A stretch of DNA of 64,000 nucleotides, from the NCBI GenBank assembly GCA_022448955.1, contig JAKVCU010000002.1, positions 39,006 to 103,005 of the forward strand, written 5' to 3'. This DNA is from Saprospiraceae bacterium. Its GTDB lineage: Bacteria; Bacteroidota; Bacteroidia; Chitinophagales; Saprospiraceae. Below the pieces are notes generated by a model. It was given only the letters and a program-made list of their open reading frames with translations. It did not search any database and had not been told where the DNA came from. Every line of letters begins with the position of its first letter. The stretch's first letter is position 1. Shown piece by piece: positions 8,466 through 18,172 of this stretch. The position numbers were made by a program, and so were the translations under genes.

Positions 8466-10166
8466 ATGAAATACATTCTTTTTTTTATTGTTTTGTTTCC
8501 TACAATTCTTCTTGCGCAGGACTCTAGCTTTTCGAACCCGATTCTGCCTGGAGGCCACCCAGACCCCTCTATTTGCCGAGTAGGTGATGATTATTACATC
8601 GTAAACTCAACATTTGAGTATTTTCCTGCACTACCTATTCACCATTCAAAAGATTTGGTCAACTGGGAGCTAATCGGTTATGGACTACATAGAAAAGAAC
8701 AAGCATCTGGTGTTGTAAATTTAATAGATGTTCAACAAAATGGTGGTATACACGCACCAACAATCAGATATCACGAGGGACTATTTTATATTATTGTCAC
8801 TAATATTTATGGCTCTAAAGTGCCTGGCCTACCTGGCCAGAACGTAAACTTTATCATTACTGCTAAAAACCCTGCAGGCCCATGGTCTGATCCACACGTA
8901 ATTGAAGGGGCTCCAGGAATAGATCCTGATATCTTTTTCGATGATGATGGAAAAGTCTATTTCATAGGTACTCATAAACCAGATGAGCCTAATGAGAATG
9001 GTATTGGAGAAATCTGGGTCCAAGAACTAGATTTGCAAAACTGGAAATTAAAAGGAAAACGTTCTTCTGTTTGGAAAGGTGCCTGTGGTGGTTGCTGTGT
9101 GGAGGGGCCACATATCTACAAGGAAAATGGTTTATACTACCTTCTTATAGCAGAAGGTGGAACGGGCCTAAATCATGCTGTAATGATTGCCGCTAGTCAA
9201 CAAATTAGAGGACCTTATGACCCCAACCCTCGAAACCCAATATTGACTTCACGTCACTTATCTAACAACTACTGGGTCCACAGCACTGGACATGCTGATC
9301 TGGTTGAGTTACCTGATGGCCGCTGGTATATGGTTGCGCTGGGTAAAAGAAGTGATGTAAATGGCTCTACGAATATGGGGAGAGAAACTCACCTGATTCC
9401 AGTAGTTTGGGAACCAGCTATTATCAGATGGCAGCAAGTCAGCGACACTGTTTGGGAACCTGTAGAATATTTATGGCCGGTTTGTGCGCCTGAAACTGGC
9501 AGAGTAGAACGCCATCAAAAACTACCTTTCCCTAATCAACCACAATATAGGAATGATGCTTTTTCGGATAATTTTGACGCTGATCAGTTACAATATGATT
9601 GGAACTTCAGAAGAGTACCTCAGGATAATACCTATTCGCTTACAGCCAAAAAAGGAAATTTGCGCCTTTATTTAAAGCCTCAAGTTCAGGCACTAAGAAC
9701 GCAGTATAGCTTCATTGGCTTTAGACAAAAAGAAAACAACTTTGAATATGCTGCCAAAATGGCCTTCTCACCCAAAACGGAAAAATCAGAGGCTGGAATT
9801 AGTGTCATGCAGCAAGATAATAACTATATCAATTTTACTATAAAAAAGACTGATAATGATATGGTCTTACAGCTAGTAGTAAAAGGTCGAAATGAAGAAA
9901 GTCAAACCATAAAACAGCAACTATTAAAAAAATATAATGGTAATATCATTTTAAAATTAATCTCAAAAAATAAACGCTATCATTATTTATACTCCCTCAA
10001 TGGTGGTGCATCTTTTGAAACATTTCAAGAAACTTCTGATGAGCTCGTTCTCTGTTATGGTTACATCGGAACAAACATTGGAATTTATGCTTCTTCCAAT
10101 GGGAAAACAACAAATGAATATGCGGATTTTGACTGGATCAGCTATAAAGGATTTCCAGATTATTAG
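8466..10166 (+). CDS. Glycoside hydrolase family 43 (beta-xylosidase / alpha-L-arabinofuranosidase type)
   Basis: An exported glycosidase; the signal peptide ends LLAQ. The GH43 five-bladed propeller shows the three expected acidic residues: Asp33 in GGHPDPS (base), Asp153 in GIDPDIFF (pKa modulator) and Glu213 in VEGPHIYK (general acid). The C-terminal ~180 residues (from about NDAFSDNFDADQ) look like the concanavalin-type beta-sandwich that closes the active site in beta-xylosidase-like GH43 enzymes. Family members release terminal xylose or arabinose from side chains or oligosaccharides. An odd Cys cluster (GACGGCC) precedes the acid Glu. With the neighbouring sulfatases it suggests a pentose-bearing sulfated glycan (inference). 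The family is secure; linkage specificity is not. Confidence 0.92.
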   Translation: MKYILFFIVLFPTILLAQDSSFSNPILPGGHPDPSICRVGDDYYIVNSTFEYFPALPIHHSKDLVNWELIGYGLHRKEQASGVVNLIDVQQNGGIHAPTIRYHEGLFYIIVTNIYGSKVPGLPGQNVNFIITAKNPAGPWSDPHVIEGAPGIDPDIFFDDDGKVYFIGTHKPDEPNENGIGEIWVQELDLQNWKLKGKRSSVWKGACGGCCVEGPHIYKENGLYYLLIAEGGTGLNHAVMIAASQQIRGPYDPNPRNPILTSRHLSNNYWVHSTGHADLVELPDGRWYMVALGKRSDVNGSTNMGRETHLIPVVWEPAIIRWQQVSDTVWEPVEYLWPVCAPETGRVERHQKLPFPNQPQYRNDAFSDNFDADQLQYDWNFRRVPQDNTYSLTAKKGNLRLYLKPQVQALRTQYSFIGFRQKENNFEYAAKMAFSPKTEKSEAGISVMQQDNNYINFTIKKTDNDMVLQLVVKGRNEESQTIKQQLLKKYNGNIILKLISKNKRYHYLYSLNGGASFETFQETSDELVLCYGYIGTNIGIYASSNGKTTNEYADFDWISYKGFPDY

Positions 10167-10210
10167 GGTTTTCAAGATGCTCGTAAAGAAATTAATAATT
10201 TCATATTAAA

Positions 10211-11845
10211 ATGAATAAATCCTTAATTACAGCTTTGTTATTGTGCTTAGGCAATATTTCATTTGCTTGGGAAATAACTTATTTTGCCACAGATGACCAT
10301 CCATACCTACAAGGTGAATATTTGCAAGAGCCTCCTAATATTGTTTTCATCATTGCAGACGACCTCAGCTGGAAACATTTGGGTGCCTATGGATCCGAAG
10401 AATTATTGACTCCAAATATTGATCGACTCGCAAGGGAAGGTGTTACTTTTGAAAATGCCTTTGTTAGTACCCCTTCCTGCAGCCCCTCTAGGGCAGCCAT
10501 ATTAACAGGCCGCAACGGTTTCGAATTAGAGGAAGGCGCTTCTTTATGGGGATATTTACCTGCTAAGTTTCCCACCTATACCTCGCTGTTAGAAGACAAA
10601 GACTATGAAATAGCCTCTACTGGCAAGGCATGGGGCCCTGGCTTGCTAATCGACAGAAAACTGAACCCTGCAGGAAAACCTTATCTGAATATTCGAACAA
10701 ACAAATACGCTTCTTCTTTTGACCAATCTCCTGTTTCAGATATCCATTATTCAGAAAATCTTAGCATTTTCTTAAAACAAATAGATCAGGATCAAGCCTT
10801 CTGCTTCTGGCTAGGCACCTTCGAACCACATCGTGGCTATAAAAAGGGACTAGCTGCAGTTCAAAAATTGGATTGCACAAGAATAAAAGTACCCGAATTT
10901 TTACCAAATGAAGATCAAGTGCGCAGTGATATCTGCGAATATCTTGCTGAAATTCAGCATATTGACCAAACCGTTGGGGAAGTTATAAATGTGCTGCAAG
11001 AGCAGAAGCGAATAGACAATACCATTCTTATCATTACATCTGATAATGGGATGCCCTTCCCGAGGGCAAAGGCAAACCTATATGATTATGGCACCCGCGT
11101 CCCTCTGATTGTTTGGTGGCCTAATCAAATAAAAGGAGGTAGAAGGGTTACGGACATAATTAGCCTTACAGATATTGCCCCCACCCTCTTAGAAATAAGT
11201 GGTACTCCTATACCTGCTGAAATGTCAGGAAAAAGCTTTTTACCCCAGTTAATATCTAAACAATCTGGACAAATTGATCCCAAACGAAATACTGCCTACA
11301 CCTACCGAGAGAGGCATGCTTTCTCTTATTCAAATGGAGGTTCCATTCCCGCCAGAGCCATTAGAACCAATGAGTATTTATTGATTCAAAACTTTAATAC
11401 TGATTCTCTCACAAGAGATATTGATGGTGGGCCAACTAAAGACTTTATGGTTAAAAATAAAATCAAATATGCCGATCTCTTTCAACTTAGCTTTGACAAA
11501 AGACAAGCATTTGAATTGTATGATATCTCGAAGGACAAATTTCAACTGAACAACCTGATTCAAGATCCAAACTATCAAAAAGTTTTTGAAGAATTGAGAA
11601 ATCAGCTTCATACTTATTTAATATCAAGAAAAGATCCGAGACTTATGGCAGAACCTCAGCCCTTCCTGTATAATCCATATTTCGGATTTCTTTTTTCAAA
11701 GGGATTAATCAAATGGGCGCCTGATCAGCAGGGTCAAGATCTAAGCTTTACAGAAAGACGAAACCTATTAAAAAAAGCTTTTTTGATGGTGAATGAAGAA
11801 GATTGGTATAAGGAAATGATAAAAAAACAAAATGGAAAATTATGA
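10211..11845 (+). CDS. S1 sulfatase (N-sulfoglucosamine sulfohydrolase-like)
   Basis: An exported type I sulfatase with a signal peptide ending about ISFA. The formylglycine motif is Cys90-Ser-Pro-Ser-Arg, followed by AAILTG. Metal ligands include Asp50-Asp51 (FIIADDLSW) and the later TSDNGMP segment. The STGKAWGPG segment after the active-site helix resembles heparan N-sulfatase-like enzymes, but the exact S1 subfamily should be tested. The Cys must be converted to formylglycine by a maturase (anSME or FGE type) that is not in this window. It lies 44 bp after GH43, and its TGA overlaps the ATG of the next gene, so translational coupling is likely. Role: removal of sulfate from the target glycan. 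Confidence 0.92.
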   Translation: MNKSLITALLLCLGNISFAWEITYFATDDHPYLQGEYLQEPPNIVFIIADDLSWKHLGAYGSEELLTPNIDRLAREGVTFENAFVSTPSCSPSRAAILTGRNGFELEEGASLWGYLPAKFPTYTSLLEDKDYEIASTGKAWGPGLLIDRKLNPAGKPYLNIRTNKYASSFDQSPVSDIHYSENLSIFLKQIDQDQAFCFWLGTFEPHRGYKKGLAAVQKLDCTRIKVPEFLPNEDQVRSDICEYLAEIQHIDQTVGEVINVLQEQKRIDNTILIITSDNGMPFPRAKANLYDYGTRVPLIVWWPNQIKGGRRVTDIISLTDIAPTLLEISGTPIPAEMSGKSFLPQLISKQSGQIDPKRNTAYTYRERHAFSYSNGGSIPARAIRTNEYLLIQNFNTDSLTRDIDGGPTKDFMVKNKIKYADLFQLSFDKRQAFELYDISKDKFQLNNLIQDPNYQKVFEELRNQLHTYLISRKDPRLMAEPQPFLYNPYFGFLFSKGLIKWAPDQQGQDLSFTERRNLLKKAFLMVNEEDWYKEMIKKQNGKL

Positions 11846-13998
11846 AAAAACAAATCATACTTTACTGCCTATCTTATATTTTATTCCTTCCCTTTTTAAA
11901 CGCACAGACAGTTGTTCATCAATTGTCATCTAATGATTTTGTAAAGGAATTTGATATTGCTGGTCCCTTTCATCAAAAAGGTTTGGCAGCGGATCAATGG
12001 ACCGATTTACTTGAAATAGACTTCCTTGAAGAAGAAGGAAGCACCATAGAAAACATATCAGCTTACAATTGGAATGCCATAAAAACCAATGCTAATCATT
12101 TATTAGATTTTAATCAAATACTAAATGATACTGCAGTGGCTGTTGCCTATGCCTCTTTTAATATAGAAGCCAAAGCAGCCACCAATGCTTTATTGCTCAT
12201 TTACGTTCAGGATGGTGCAAAAATTTATGTAAACGATCAATATATATCTACCTATTTTGGTGGTACTTGGGGCCGCCTAGAGCCATTTCAGGTCTATCTT
12301 AAGAAGGGCATCAACTCAGTAGTTATTAAGGTTCCAAACAAAGATTGGGGCTGGATGCTCTCTGTAAAGGTTTTGGAAGAAGAAGTAGGAAAAGCATATC
12401 TTGATAAAGAAAAAGAAAAGATTGAATATTTATCATTTTTAAATAGTGGTTTGAAAGCAACCATGGATCCCGATTTCAATTCGGTCTTTAAGCAGGGTAA
12501 ATTCCCAGAATTAGTGTTTGAAATGCCTGGCTTAGCTCGAAAATACCTTGGCAACTATTCTATGTCTGTTAGGTGGTTTGATCGTGAATGTAAAGAAGTA
12601 AAGTACCCAAAAGAAGCAGGCGCCTACGCTTATTATGCTGAAATTAAAGGATCAAATGGAAGACTCCTCAAGAAATCAAAAACGCTTTATTGCTTGCCTA
12701 ATGATTGGATGGGATGGAACGAACGTTTAAGAGCTGATTTGGAATATATCCCTTTCAATGGAATTCCAAAAAGTATATGGTCAGAACACAAAAAGGCCAT
12801 TGGAGACTTTATTGGATTTGATTTCTTAAAATCTATCCTTTTAGGTGATGATGCAGCTATCTTATTATCCTTCCTAGATGAAGTTCATAATAAAGATTTG
12901 GCACCTGACCCATTTCTCACACCTCTAATTTTAGATGGAAACTACCATGCCAAATTAAAACAAAAAATTCTAAATATCGATGGGAAATACCCCTCTTTAA
13001 AAGCAGCGAAAACACTCAAGTTCTCCACACCAACCTTACATGATCCTCCTGAAAGAGATAGGAAAAAACTAAAAATTCTAACATCAGAATTAGAAGCAGT
13101 AGGTAAAGAGTGGATGGAAAATGGTGGTAGTCCATTTGATATGCTTATTGCTCAAAAGGGAGAAACTGTATTTCATGGAAGCTTTGGAACAGACGGTTAT
13201 GGCTCATTTACTACTGAAACAACTAGCGAGATTGCATCCATTACTAAATTATTCACGGGTATACTTTTTGCTCAATATGTGGAACAAGGAATTATTGGAA
13301 TCGATGACCCTGTCGGAAAATACTTAACAGAATTCCCTCTTACTGGACCCAAAGCATTAACGCTAAGACATTGTTTCACGCATACTAGTGGCTTTTATGG
13401 TCATGGATTATTCGATGGTGTTCATAATACATGGCTCGAAAACTCCTTAGCCGATGTTATCAAAAATGATACCGTAGGAACCAGACATAATTATAATGGA
13501 ATGGGCTATGACTTAGCCGGAAAAGTCATGGAGGTAGTAAGTGGAAAAAGTGTTTTCACCTTATTGCAGGAATATCTTTACGAGCCTCTAGGCATGAAAA
13601 ATACTATCCATGAATGGGACTTAGGATATAGCGTACATAGCACTGCCCATGATTTGGCAAAAGTGGCTCAGTTACTTTTGAACAAAGGTTCTTACGGAAA
13701 CCAACAATTTTTTTCTAAGGAAGTCTATGATCAAATTATTCCTGTGGATTTAAATAGCTTTTACCCAGATATTCACCAAAAATGGGGTATTGGGATAACA
13801 ATGATGAACTGGTGGCTACCAGATGAAAACCGCTTCCTACTCTCTCCTAATATCATTGGCCATGGTTCTGCTACATCATCTGTTTTCTGGGTTATCCCAG
13901 ATTTGGATATGGTCATCACCCAATCTAGAAGACGTGGAAATCGTGATTTTGCTAAATATTTTAAAAAAATGATCAGCATTGTAGAATCACATTTTTGA
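11842..13998 (+). CDS. Two-part secreted protein: N-terminal beta-rich region fused to a serine beta-lactamase-fold hydrolase
   Basis: A signal peptide ends LNAQ. The first ~430 residues contain a jelly-roll-like segment (AKIYVNDQYISTYFGGTWG, then KKGINSVVIKV) like those found in many glycan-active proteins. The C-terminal ~280 residues are a serine beta-lactamase-fold hydrolase with Ser466-Ile-Thr-Lys469, the 'DDPVGKYL' turn, THTSGFYGHG, and Tyr551 in NYNGMGY; Gly sits where classical enzymes have the Asn of YxN. The C-terminal GHGSATSSVFW is in the position of the KTG-like strand. Start and stop overlap its neighbours, so it is part of the PUL message. Probably a glycan esterase with an accessory binding region (inference); peptidase activity is not excluded. 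Confidence 0.85.
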   Translation: MKKQIILYCLSYILFLPFLNAQTVVHQLSSNDFVKEFDIAGPFHQKGLAADQWTDLLEIDFLEEEGSTIENISAYNWNAIKTNANHLLDFNQILNDTAVAVAYASFNIEAKAATNALLLIYVQDGAKIYVNDQYISTYFGGTWGRLEPFQVYLKKGINSVVIKVPNKDWGWMLSVKVLEEEVGKAYLDKEKEKIEYLSFLNSGLKATMDPDFNSVFKQGKFPELVFEMPGLARKYLGNYSMSVRWFDRECKEVKYPKEAGAYAYYAEIKGSNGRLLKKSKTLYCLPNDWMGWNERLRADLEYIPFNGIPKSIWSEHKKAIGDFIGFDFLKSILLGDDAAILLSFLDEVHNKDLAPDPFLTPLILDGNYHAKLKQKILNIDGKYPSLKAAKTLKFSTPTLHDPPERDRKKLKILTSELEAVGKEWMENGGSPFDMLIAQKGETVFHGSFGTDGYGSFTTETTSEIASITKLFTGILFAQYVEQGIIGIDDPVGKYLTEFPLTGPKALTLRHCFTHTSGFYGHGLFDGVHNTWLENSLADVIKNDTVGTRHNYNGMGYDLAGKVMEVVSGKSVFTLLQEYLYEPLGMKNTIHEWDLGYSVHSTAHDLAKVAQLLLNKGSYGNQQFFSKEVYDQIIPVDLNSFYPDIHQKWGIGITMMNWWLPDENRFLLSPNIIGHGSATSSVFWVIPDLDMVITQSRRRGNRDFAKYFKKMISIVESHF

Positions 13999-14087
13999 TC
14001 GTTTTTCTAAACAATAATAACTATTCAGGACCATGGGCCTGTTGTCAGGATAAGCGTACAATGTCCAAGTTTAAAAAGTGTAAGAGC

Positions 14088-15437
14088 ATGAAGAATTCTC
14101 ATTCATTTCTTGTATTGCCTTTGTTTTATCTTTTGCTTTCATGTAATCCTCTAGAAAAGCAAAATAACCAAGCTTCTCCTAATATTATCCTTATCATGGC
14201 AGATGATTTGGGATATGAAACCATTACCGCTAATGGAGGCAACTCCTACTCTACTCCAGCTATAGATAAGATGGCAGCAAGTGGTATGCGATTCGAACAC
14301 TGCTATGCTCAGCCTCTCTGCACACCAAGTCGAGTGAAGATTATGACTGGTATTTACAACGTAAGAAATTATCAAGAATTTGGCTTACTAGATGATAAAC
14401 AGACTACTTTTGGTCATATTTTTCGTGATGCAGGTTATGCTACCTGCATTGTTGGCAAATGGCAACTAGGGAAAGATTCACTCAGTCCCTATAATGCAGG
14501 CTTCGATGAACATTGCCTGTGGCAACTCAGTGAAGGACGTACAGATGGTACTGCTCGAGACACGCGCTTTTCTGAACCTGTTTTGGAAGTCAATGGTATC
14601 CTAAACACCTATAATCAGAATGAATTTGGCCCTAAGATTGTCAGTGATTATGCGCTTGACTTTATCAAAAGACAGTCCCTCAATAAAAAGCCTTTTTTCC
14701 TTTACTATCCTATGCTTTTAACTCATTGTCCTTTTAGCCCTACACCAGATTCACCAGAGTGGCAGATAGATACCCAAGCAATCATGACCTATAAGGGTAA
14801 AGCTAAATATTTTAAAGATATGATGGCTTATACTGATAAAATAGTCGGATCTATCAACGACCAACTCCAATCTTTAGGAATAGCAGATAATACAATTGTG
14901 ATTTTTACAGCGGATAATGGTACAGATAAACCGATTGTCTCTCAAATGAACAAAAAAGAAGTGGTGGGTGCTAAAGGTAAATCAACTGATGCCGGAACTC
15001 GTGTTCCACTTATTGTAAAATGGGATCAAAATATACAAGCTGAACAAGTAAGTAATAGCCTAATCGATTTAAGTGATATCCTTCCTACTATTTGTGCTGC
15101 TGCAAATATAGAAGTTCCAGAAGTACTCGATATTGATGGATGGAGTTTTTTGCCTGAGCTATTAGGTCAAGAAGGAGAAAAGCGAAAGTGGGTATATAGT
15201 TGGTATTCAAGAAATGGAAAGGAAGAGGAGGCCATTGTTTTTGCTCGCAATCACGATTACAAACTTTATCAATCAGGAGCTTACCACTACCTTCCAAATG
15301 ATTTGTTAGAGGAACACCCTCTTCACTTAGAGCAACTAAACAAGGAAGAGCAACTGACTTATGAGATGCTAGATAAGGTATTGAAGCAATATCAGAAAAG
15401 AAGACTTGAAAACCAGAAAGACATGTCTTTCGAATAA
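14088..15437 (+). CDS. S1 sulfatase lipoprotein
   Basis: A type I sulfatase anchored as a lipoprotein: the signal ends LLLSC (Cys19). The formylglycine motif is Cys78-Thr-Pro-Ser-Arg, and the metal-binding Asp39-Asp40 lies in LIMADDLGYE; a later FTADNGTDKP segment supplies further ligands. I chose the ATG at 14088 because it gives a proper lipoprotein signal. The frame is open back to a TTG at 13995 and an ATG at 14061, but those would add 9 to 31 residues before the signal. At about 449 residues it is of ordinary length for the family. It is followed 21 bp later by the GH13 gene. Its sulfate regiospecificity cannot be read directly. Confidence 0.92.
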   Translation: MKNSHSFLVLPLFYLLLSCNPLEKQNNQASPNIILIMADDLGYETITANGGNSYSTPAIDKMAASGMRFEHCYAQPLCTPSRVKIMTGIYNVRNYQEFGLLDDKQTTFGHIFRDAGYATCIVGKWQLGKDSLSPYNAGFDEHCLWQLSEGRTDGTARDTRFSEPVLEVNGILNTYNQNEFGPKIVSDYALDFIKRQSLNKKPFFLYYPMLLTHCPFSPTPDSPEWQIDTQAIMTYKGKAKYFKDMMAYTDKIVGSINDQLQSLGIADNTIVIFTADNGTDKPIVSQMNKKEVVGAKGKSTDAGTRVPLIVKWDQNIQAEQVSNSLIDLSDILPTICAAANIEVPEVLDIDGWSFLPELLGQEGEKRKWVYSWYSRNGKEEEAIVFARNHDYKLYQSGAYHYLPNDLLEEHPLHLEQLNKEEQLTYEMLDKVLKQYQKRRLENQKDMSFE

Positions 15438-15458
15438 ATTCGTTCAAATAGGAAGCTT

Positions 15459-18065
15459 ATGTTCAAAACAGCCTACTTACTTTTACTTTTAAATGGTATC
15501 CTATTAAGCTGTACACCAGCTATTGATCAAGCCAAGCTTGAACAAAAAATCGAGAAATACATTCAGATACCCTCTCCAAAATGGGAGGATCAGGTGATCT
15601 ATTTTATCGTAACTGACCGATTTATGGATGGAGATACTACTAATAATGATCAAGGTGTCGGGGAATATAAAAAAGGGGACGAAAGATTTTGGAATGGTGG
15701 CGACCTAAAAGGTATCACCCAAAAAATTGATTATATCAAACAATTGGGTGCTACAGCTATTTGGATTACCCCTCCAGTAGCCAACCAATGGCGAAACCCT
15801 CAAAAAACAGGAACAGGTAATCATGGATATTGGGCCAAAAATTTTGTAGAAGTTGATCGGCATTATGGGTCTTTAGAAGACTATCAAGCGCTATCAGCTA
15901 ATCTTCATAAAAATGAAATGTACCTCATTCAGGATGTTGTAGTCAACCATCTTGGAGATTTTTATACCTATACAGATGAATATGACCCTAGTGATGTAAC
16001 TAAAAATTTCAAATTACATGAAGTCGCACAACCCACACAATTTCCCTTTTATCATAATAATGCGACCAAAGACGAAGATAGAGAAATGGCTATTTACCAT
16101 TTTGCTCCCAGTTTTCATGACCATTCAGACACTGTTAAAAAACGAGCTTACCAATTTGCCGATCTTGATGATTTAAATACTGCTAATCCTTTCGTCAGAA
16201 CTATTCTTCGAAAATCTTATAATTTTTGGTTAGATGAGGTAGGTGTAGATGGCTTTCGTTTTGATACTCCACATATGGTAGAACATGAATTTTGGAATGA
16301 TTTCTTGCATTCAAATGAACCTGAAGCACTAGGTATTATAAACTTTGCTAAAAAACTAGGAAAGGATCATTTCTTAAATTTTGGGGAAACAGCTGTACTA
16401 ACTCAGGCTTATGAAGATCAAGGAAGCAAAGAAGCCGCATCTTATTTGGGATCTAAAGAAAAGCCAGAAATGAATTCTGTACTTAACTTCCCACTCTTTA
16501 ATGCTATACAAGACGTATTCAAAGGGTTAAAATCCACCAATCAACTCAGCTATCGCTTAGAAGCCAACAAACAATATTTTGAATCCCCAGAATACCTCTG
16601 CAACTTTATCGACAATCATGATGGAGCACGTTTTTTGAGTCAATCAGACAGAGCGTCTTTCCGCCAAGCTCTCTTGTTCATTCTAAGTATTCCTGGAATA
16701 CCTGTTATCTATTATGGAACAGAGCAAGAATTGCTCGGAATGCGCCAAACCATGTTTAAAGGAGGCGTAGGTTCACTAGATAAAAATCATTTTGATACAA
16801 AAAGCGAAGCATTTCAATTTGTCCAAAGCCTAATTCAATTAAGAAAAGACAATCCAGCTTTTCGAAGGGGTGATTTAAAGGTATTAAGAGATATTTCTGA
16901 TGGCCCTGGAATCTTTGCCTACCAGATGGCATATCAAGACGAAAATATTATCATTTTATTCAATACTTCTGGAAGTAAACAATTAGCAGATAACTTGCCT
17001 ACCGACTTTGATGCTGGAACCATATTGGAAACAGTTTTTAGTTTATCTAATTCTAAAGAAGAATTCGTAGTAAATGAAAAGGGAAACTTAACAGTCTTCC
17101 TCCCCCCAAAAGCAGGAATGGTACTTCGCCCTACAGAGAGAAAAAATATAAAAATGGCTGCATCTGTACCTATTAAAATCAAGCCCTTGGCCACAAAAGT
17201 ATTTGATGGCGATTATCTCAATATTTCAGGAAGTTCGATCATTAATAAGGAACTTTTCATTTGTGTAGATGGAGACTTGGAGCTTGCCCAAAAGGTAACT
17301 TTTACGACAGCCAAACAATGGTCTGCTAGGCTTCCATTATACAATCTACAAAATGGAAAACATAGAATAACGCTATTTTATTGGCCAACTAGTGATAGTG
17401 ATCCCATACATTCGAGTGCCGTAGAATTTGAACTGGACAATAAGGCTATATTATTAGCTGAATATTATGATGAGCTTGGGGATGACCGTGGGCTAAATAA
17501 TAACATACAATATGCAACACATGAAAGTTTCTCTCACCAAGGAGATATTGAATCCATAAAAATTTACAAAGTAGGAACTAACTTAAAAGTTGATTTGACA
17601 ATGAAGGAGTTAAGTCAAATGTGGCTTCCGCCAAATGGATTTGATCATATTTTGCTCAATATTTATATCGATTTGCCGAATAAGATGGGTATCCAAGATC
17701 TACCTCAGCAAAATTATAAAATACCCGACAATGGCCATTGGGATTATTTGATATCAACTGCAGGCTTTGCAAATGCGATGTATTCCAGTAATAGTGCCAG
17801 TAGCACTGAGGTTGGTGAGCCTGTTGGGCCTACTCCTATTGTAAAAGGAAATTTGCAGAAGCGGACCATTAGCTTTTTAATAGCTTCAAAATCATTGGGA
17901 TCTCCCCAAAATCTAAAGGGAACTAAACTCTATTTGAATACTTGGGATGGAGGTCCTGGTAATCTAAAAAGCATGAACCCCAAGCCAAGTCTTTGGAACC
18001 CAGGTGGAGGTGATCAGTCTGATCCTATTTTTTTTGATGACACCGAGCTGATTATTCTCAACTGA
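15459..18065 (+). CDS. GH13 alpha-amylase-family lipoprotein with C-terminal glucodextranase-like beta domain
   Basis: A lipoprotein signal ends LLSC (Cys18). The GH13 barrel covers about residues 40-500 with all conserved regions: I DVVVNH (159-164), II GFRFDT with nucleophile Asp269, III NFGE with acid/base Glu310, IV FIDNHD with Asp388. A C-terminal extension of ~270 residues (from about KIKPLATKVFDGD) ends in a beta-sandwich with long hydrophobic strands, similar to the C-terminal domain of glucodextranase and pullulanase-type enzymes. At 868 residues it is large for the family. It acts on alpha-glucosidic bonds outside the inner membrane. Its presence among four sulfatases is unusual and hints at an alpha-glucose-containing substrate or a second glycan handled by the same operon. 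Confidence 0.92.
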   Translation: MFKTAYLLLLLNGILLSCTPAIDQAKLEQKIEKYIQIPSPKWEDQVIYFIVTDRFMDGDTTNNDQGVGEYKKGDERFWNGGDLKGITQKIDYIKQLGATAIWITPPVANQWRNPQKTGTGNHGYWAKNFVEVDRHYGSLEDYQALSANLHKNEMYLIQDVVVNHLGDFYTYTDEYDPSDVTKNFKLHEVAQPTQFPFYHNNATKDEDREMAIYHFAPSFHDHSDTVKKRAYQFADLDDLNTANPFVRTILRKSYNFWLDEVGVDGFRFDTPHMVEHEFWNDFLHSNEPEALGIINFAKKLGKDHFLNFGETAVLTQAYEDQGSKEAASYLGSKEKPEMNSVLNFPLFNAIQDVFKGLKSTNQLSYRLEANKQYFESPEYLCNFIDNHDGARFLSQSDRASFRQALLFILSIPGIPVIYYGTEQELLGMRQTMFKGGVGSLDKNHFDTKSEAFQFVQSLIQLRKDNPAFRRGDLKVLRDISDGPGIFAYQMAYQDENIIILFNTSGSKQLADNLPTDFDAGTILETVFSLSNSKEEFVVNEKGNLTVFLPPKAGMVLRPTERKNIKMAASVPIKIKPLATKVFDGDYLNISGSSIINKELFICVDGDLELAQKVTFTTAKQWSARLPLYNLQNGKHRITLFYWPTSDSDPIHSSAVEFELDNKAILLAEYYDELGDDRGLNNNIQYATHESFSHQGDIESIKIYKVGTNLKVDLTMKELSQMWLPPNGFDHILLNIYIDLPNKMGIQDLPQQNYKIPDNGHWDYLISTAGFANAMYSSNSASSTEVGEPVGPTPIVKGNLQKRTISFLIASKSLGSPQNLKGTKLYLNTWDGGPGNLKSMNPKPSLWNPGGGDQSDPIFFDDTELIILN

Positions 18066-18172
18066 GTCTATATAGCTTATCATAAAAAAGAAAAGGAAAA
18101 CCACAAAAAAGCAAAAAATATACATCTGCCAATGGATAGAATCTTTTTTAAACTGAACGAATAACTAAAGAA

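Noticed and set aside
15088-15447. 119-residue open frame on the minus strand
   Set aside because: It is antisense to the sulfatase gene and its sequence has no family features; the sense frame carries the conserved motifs.
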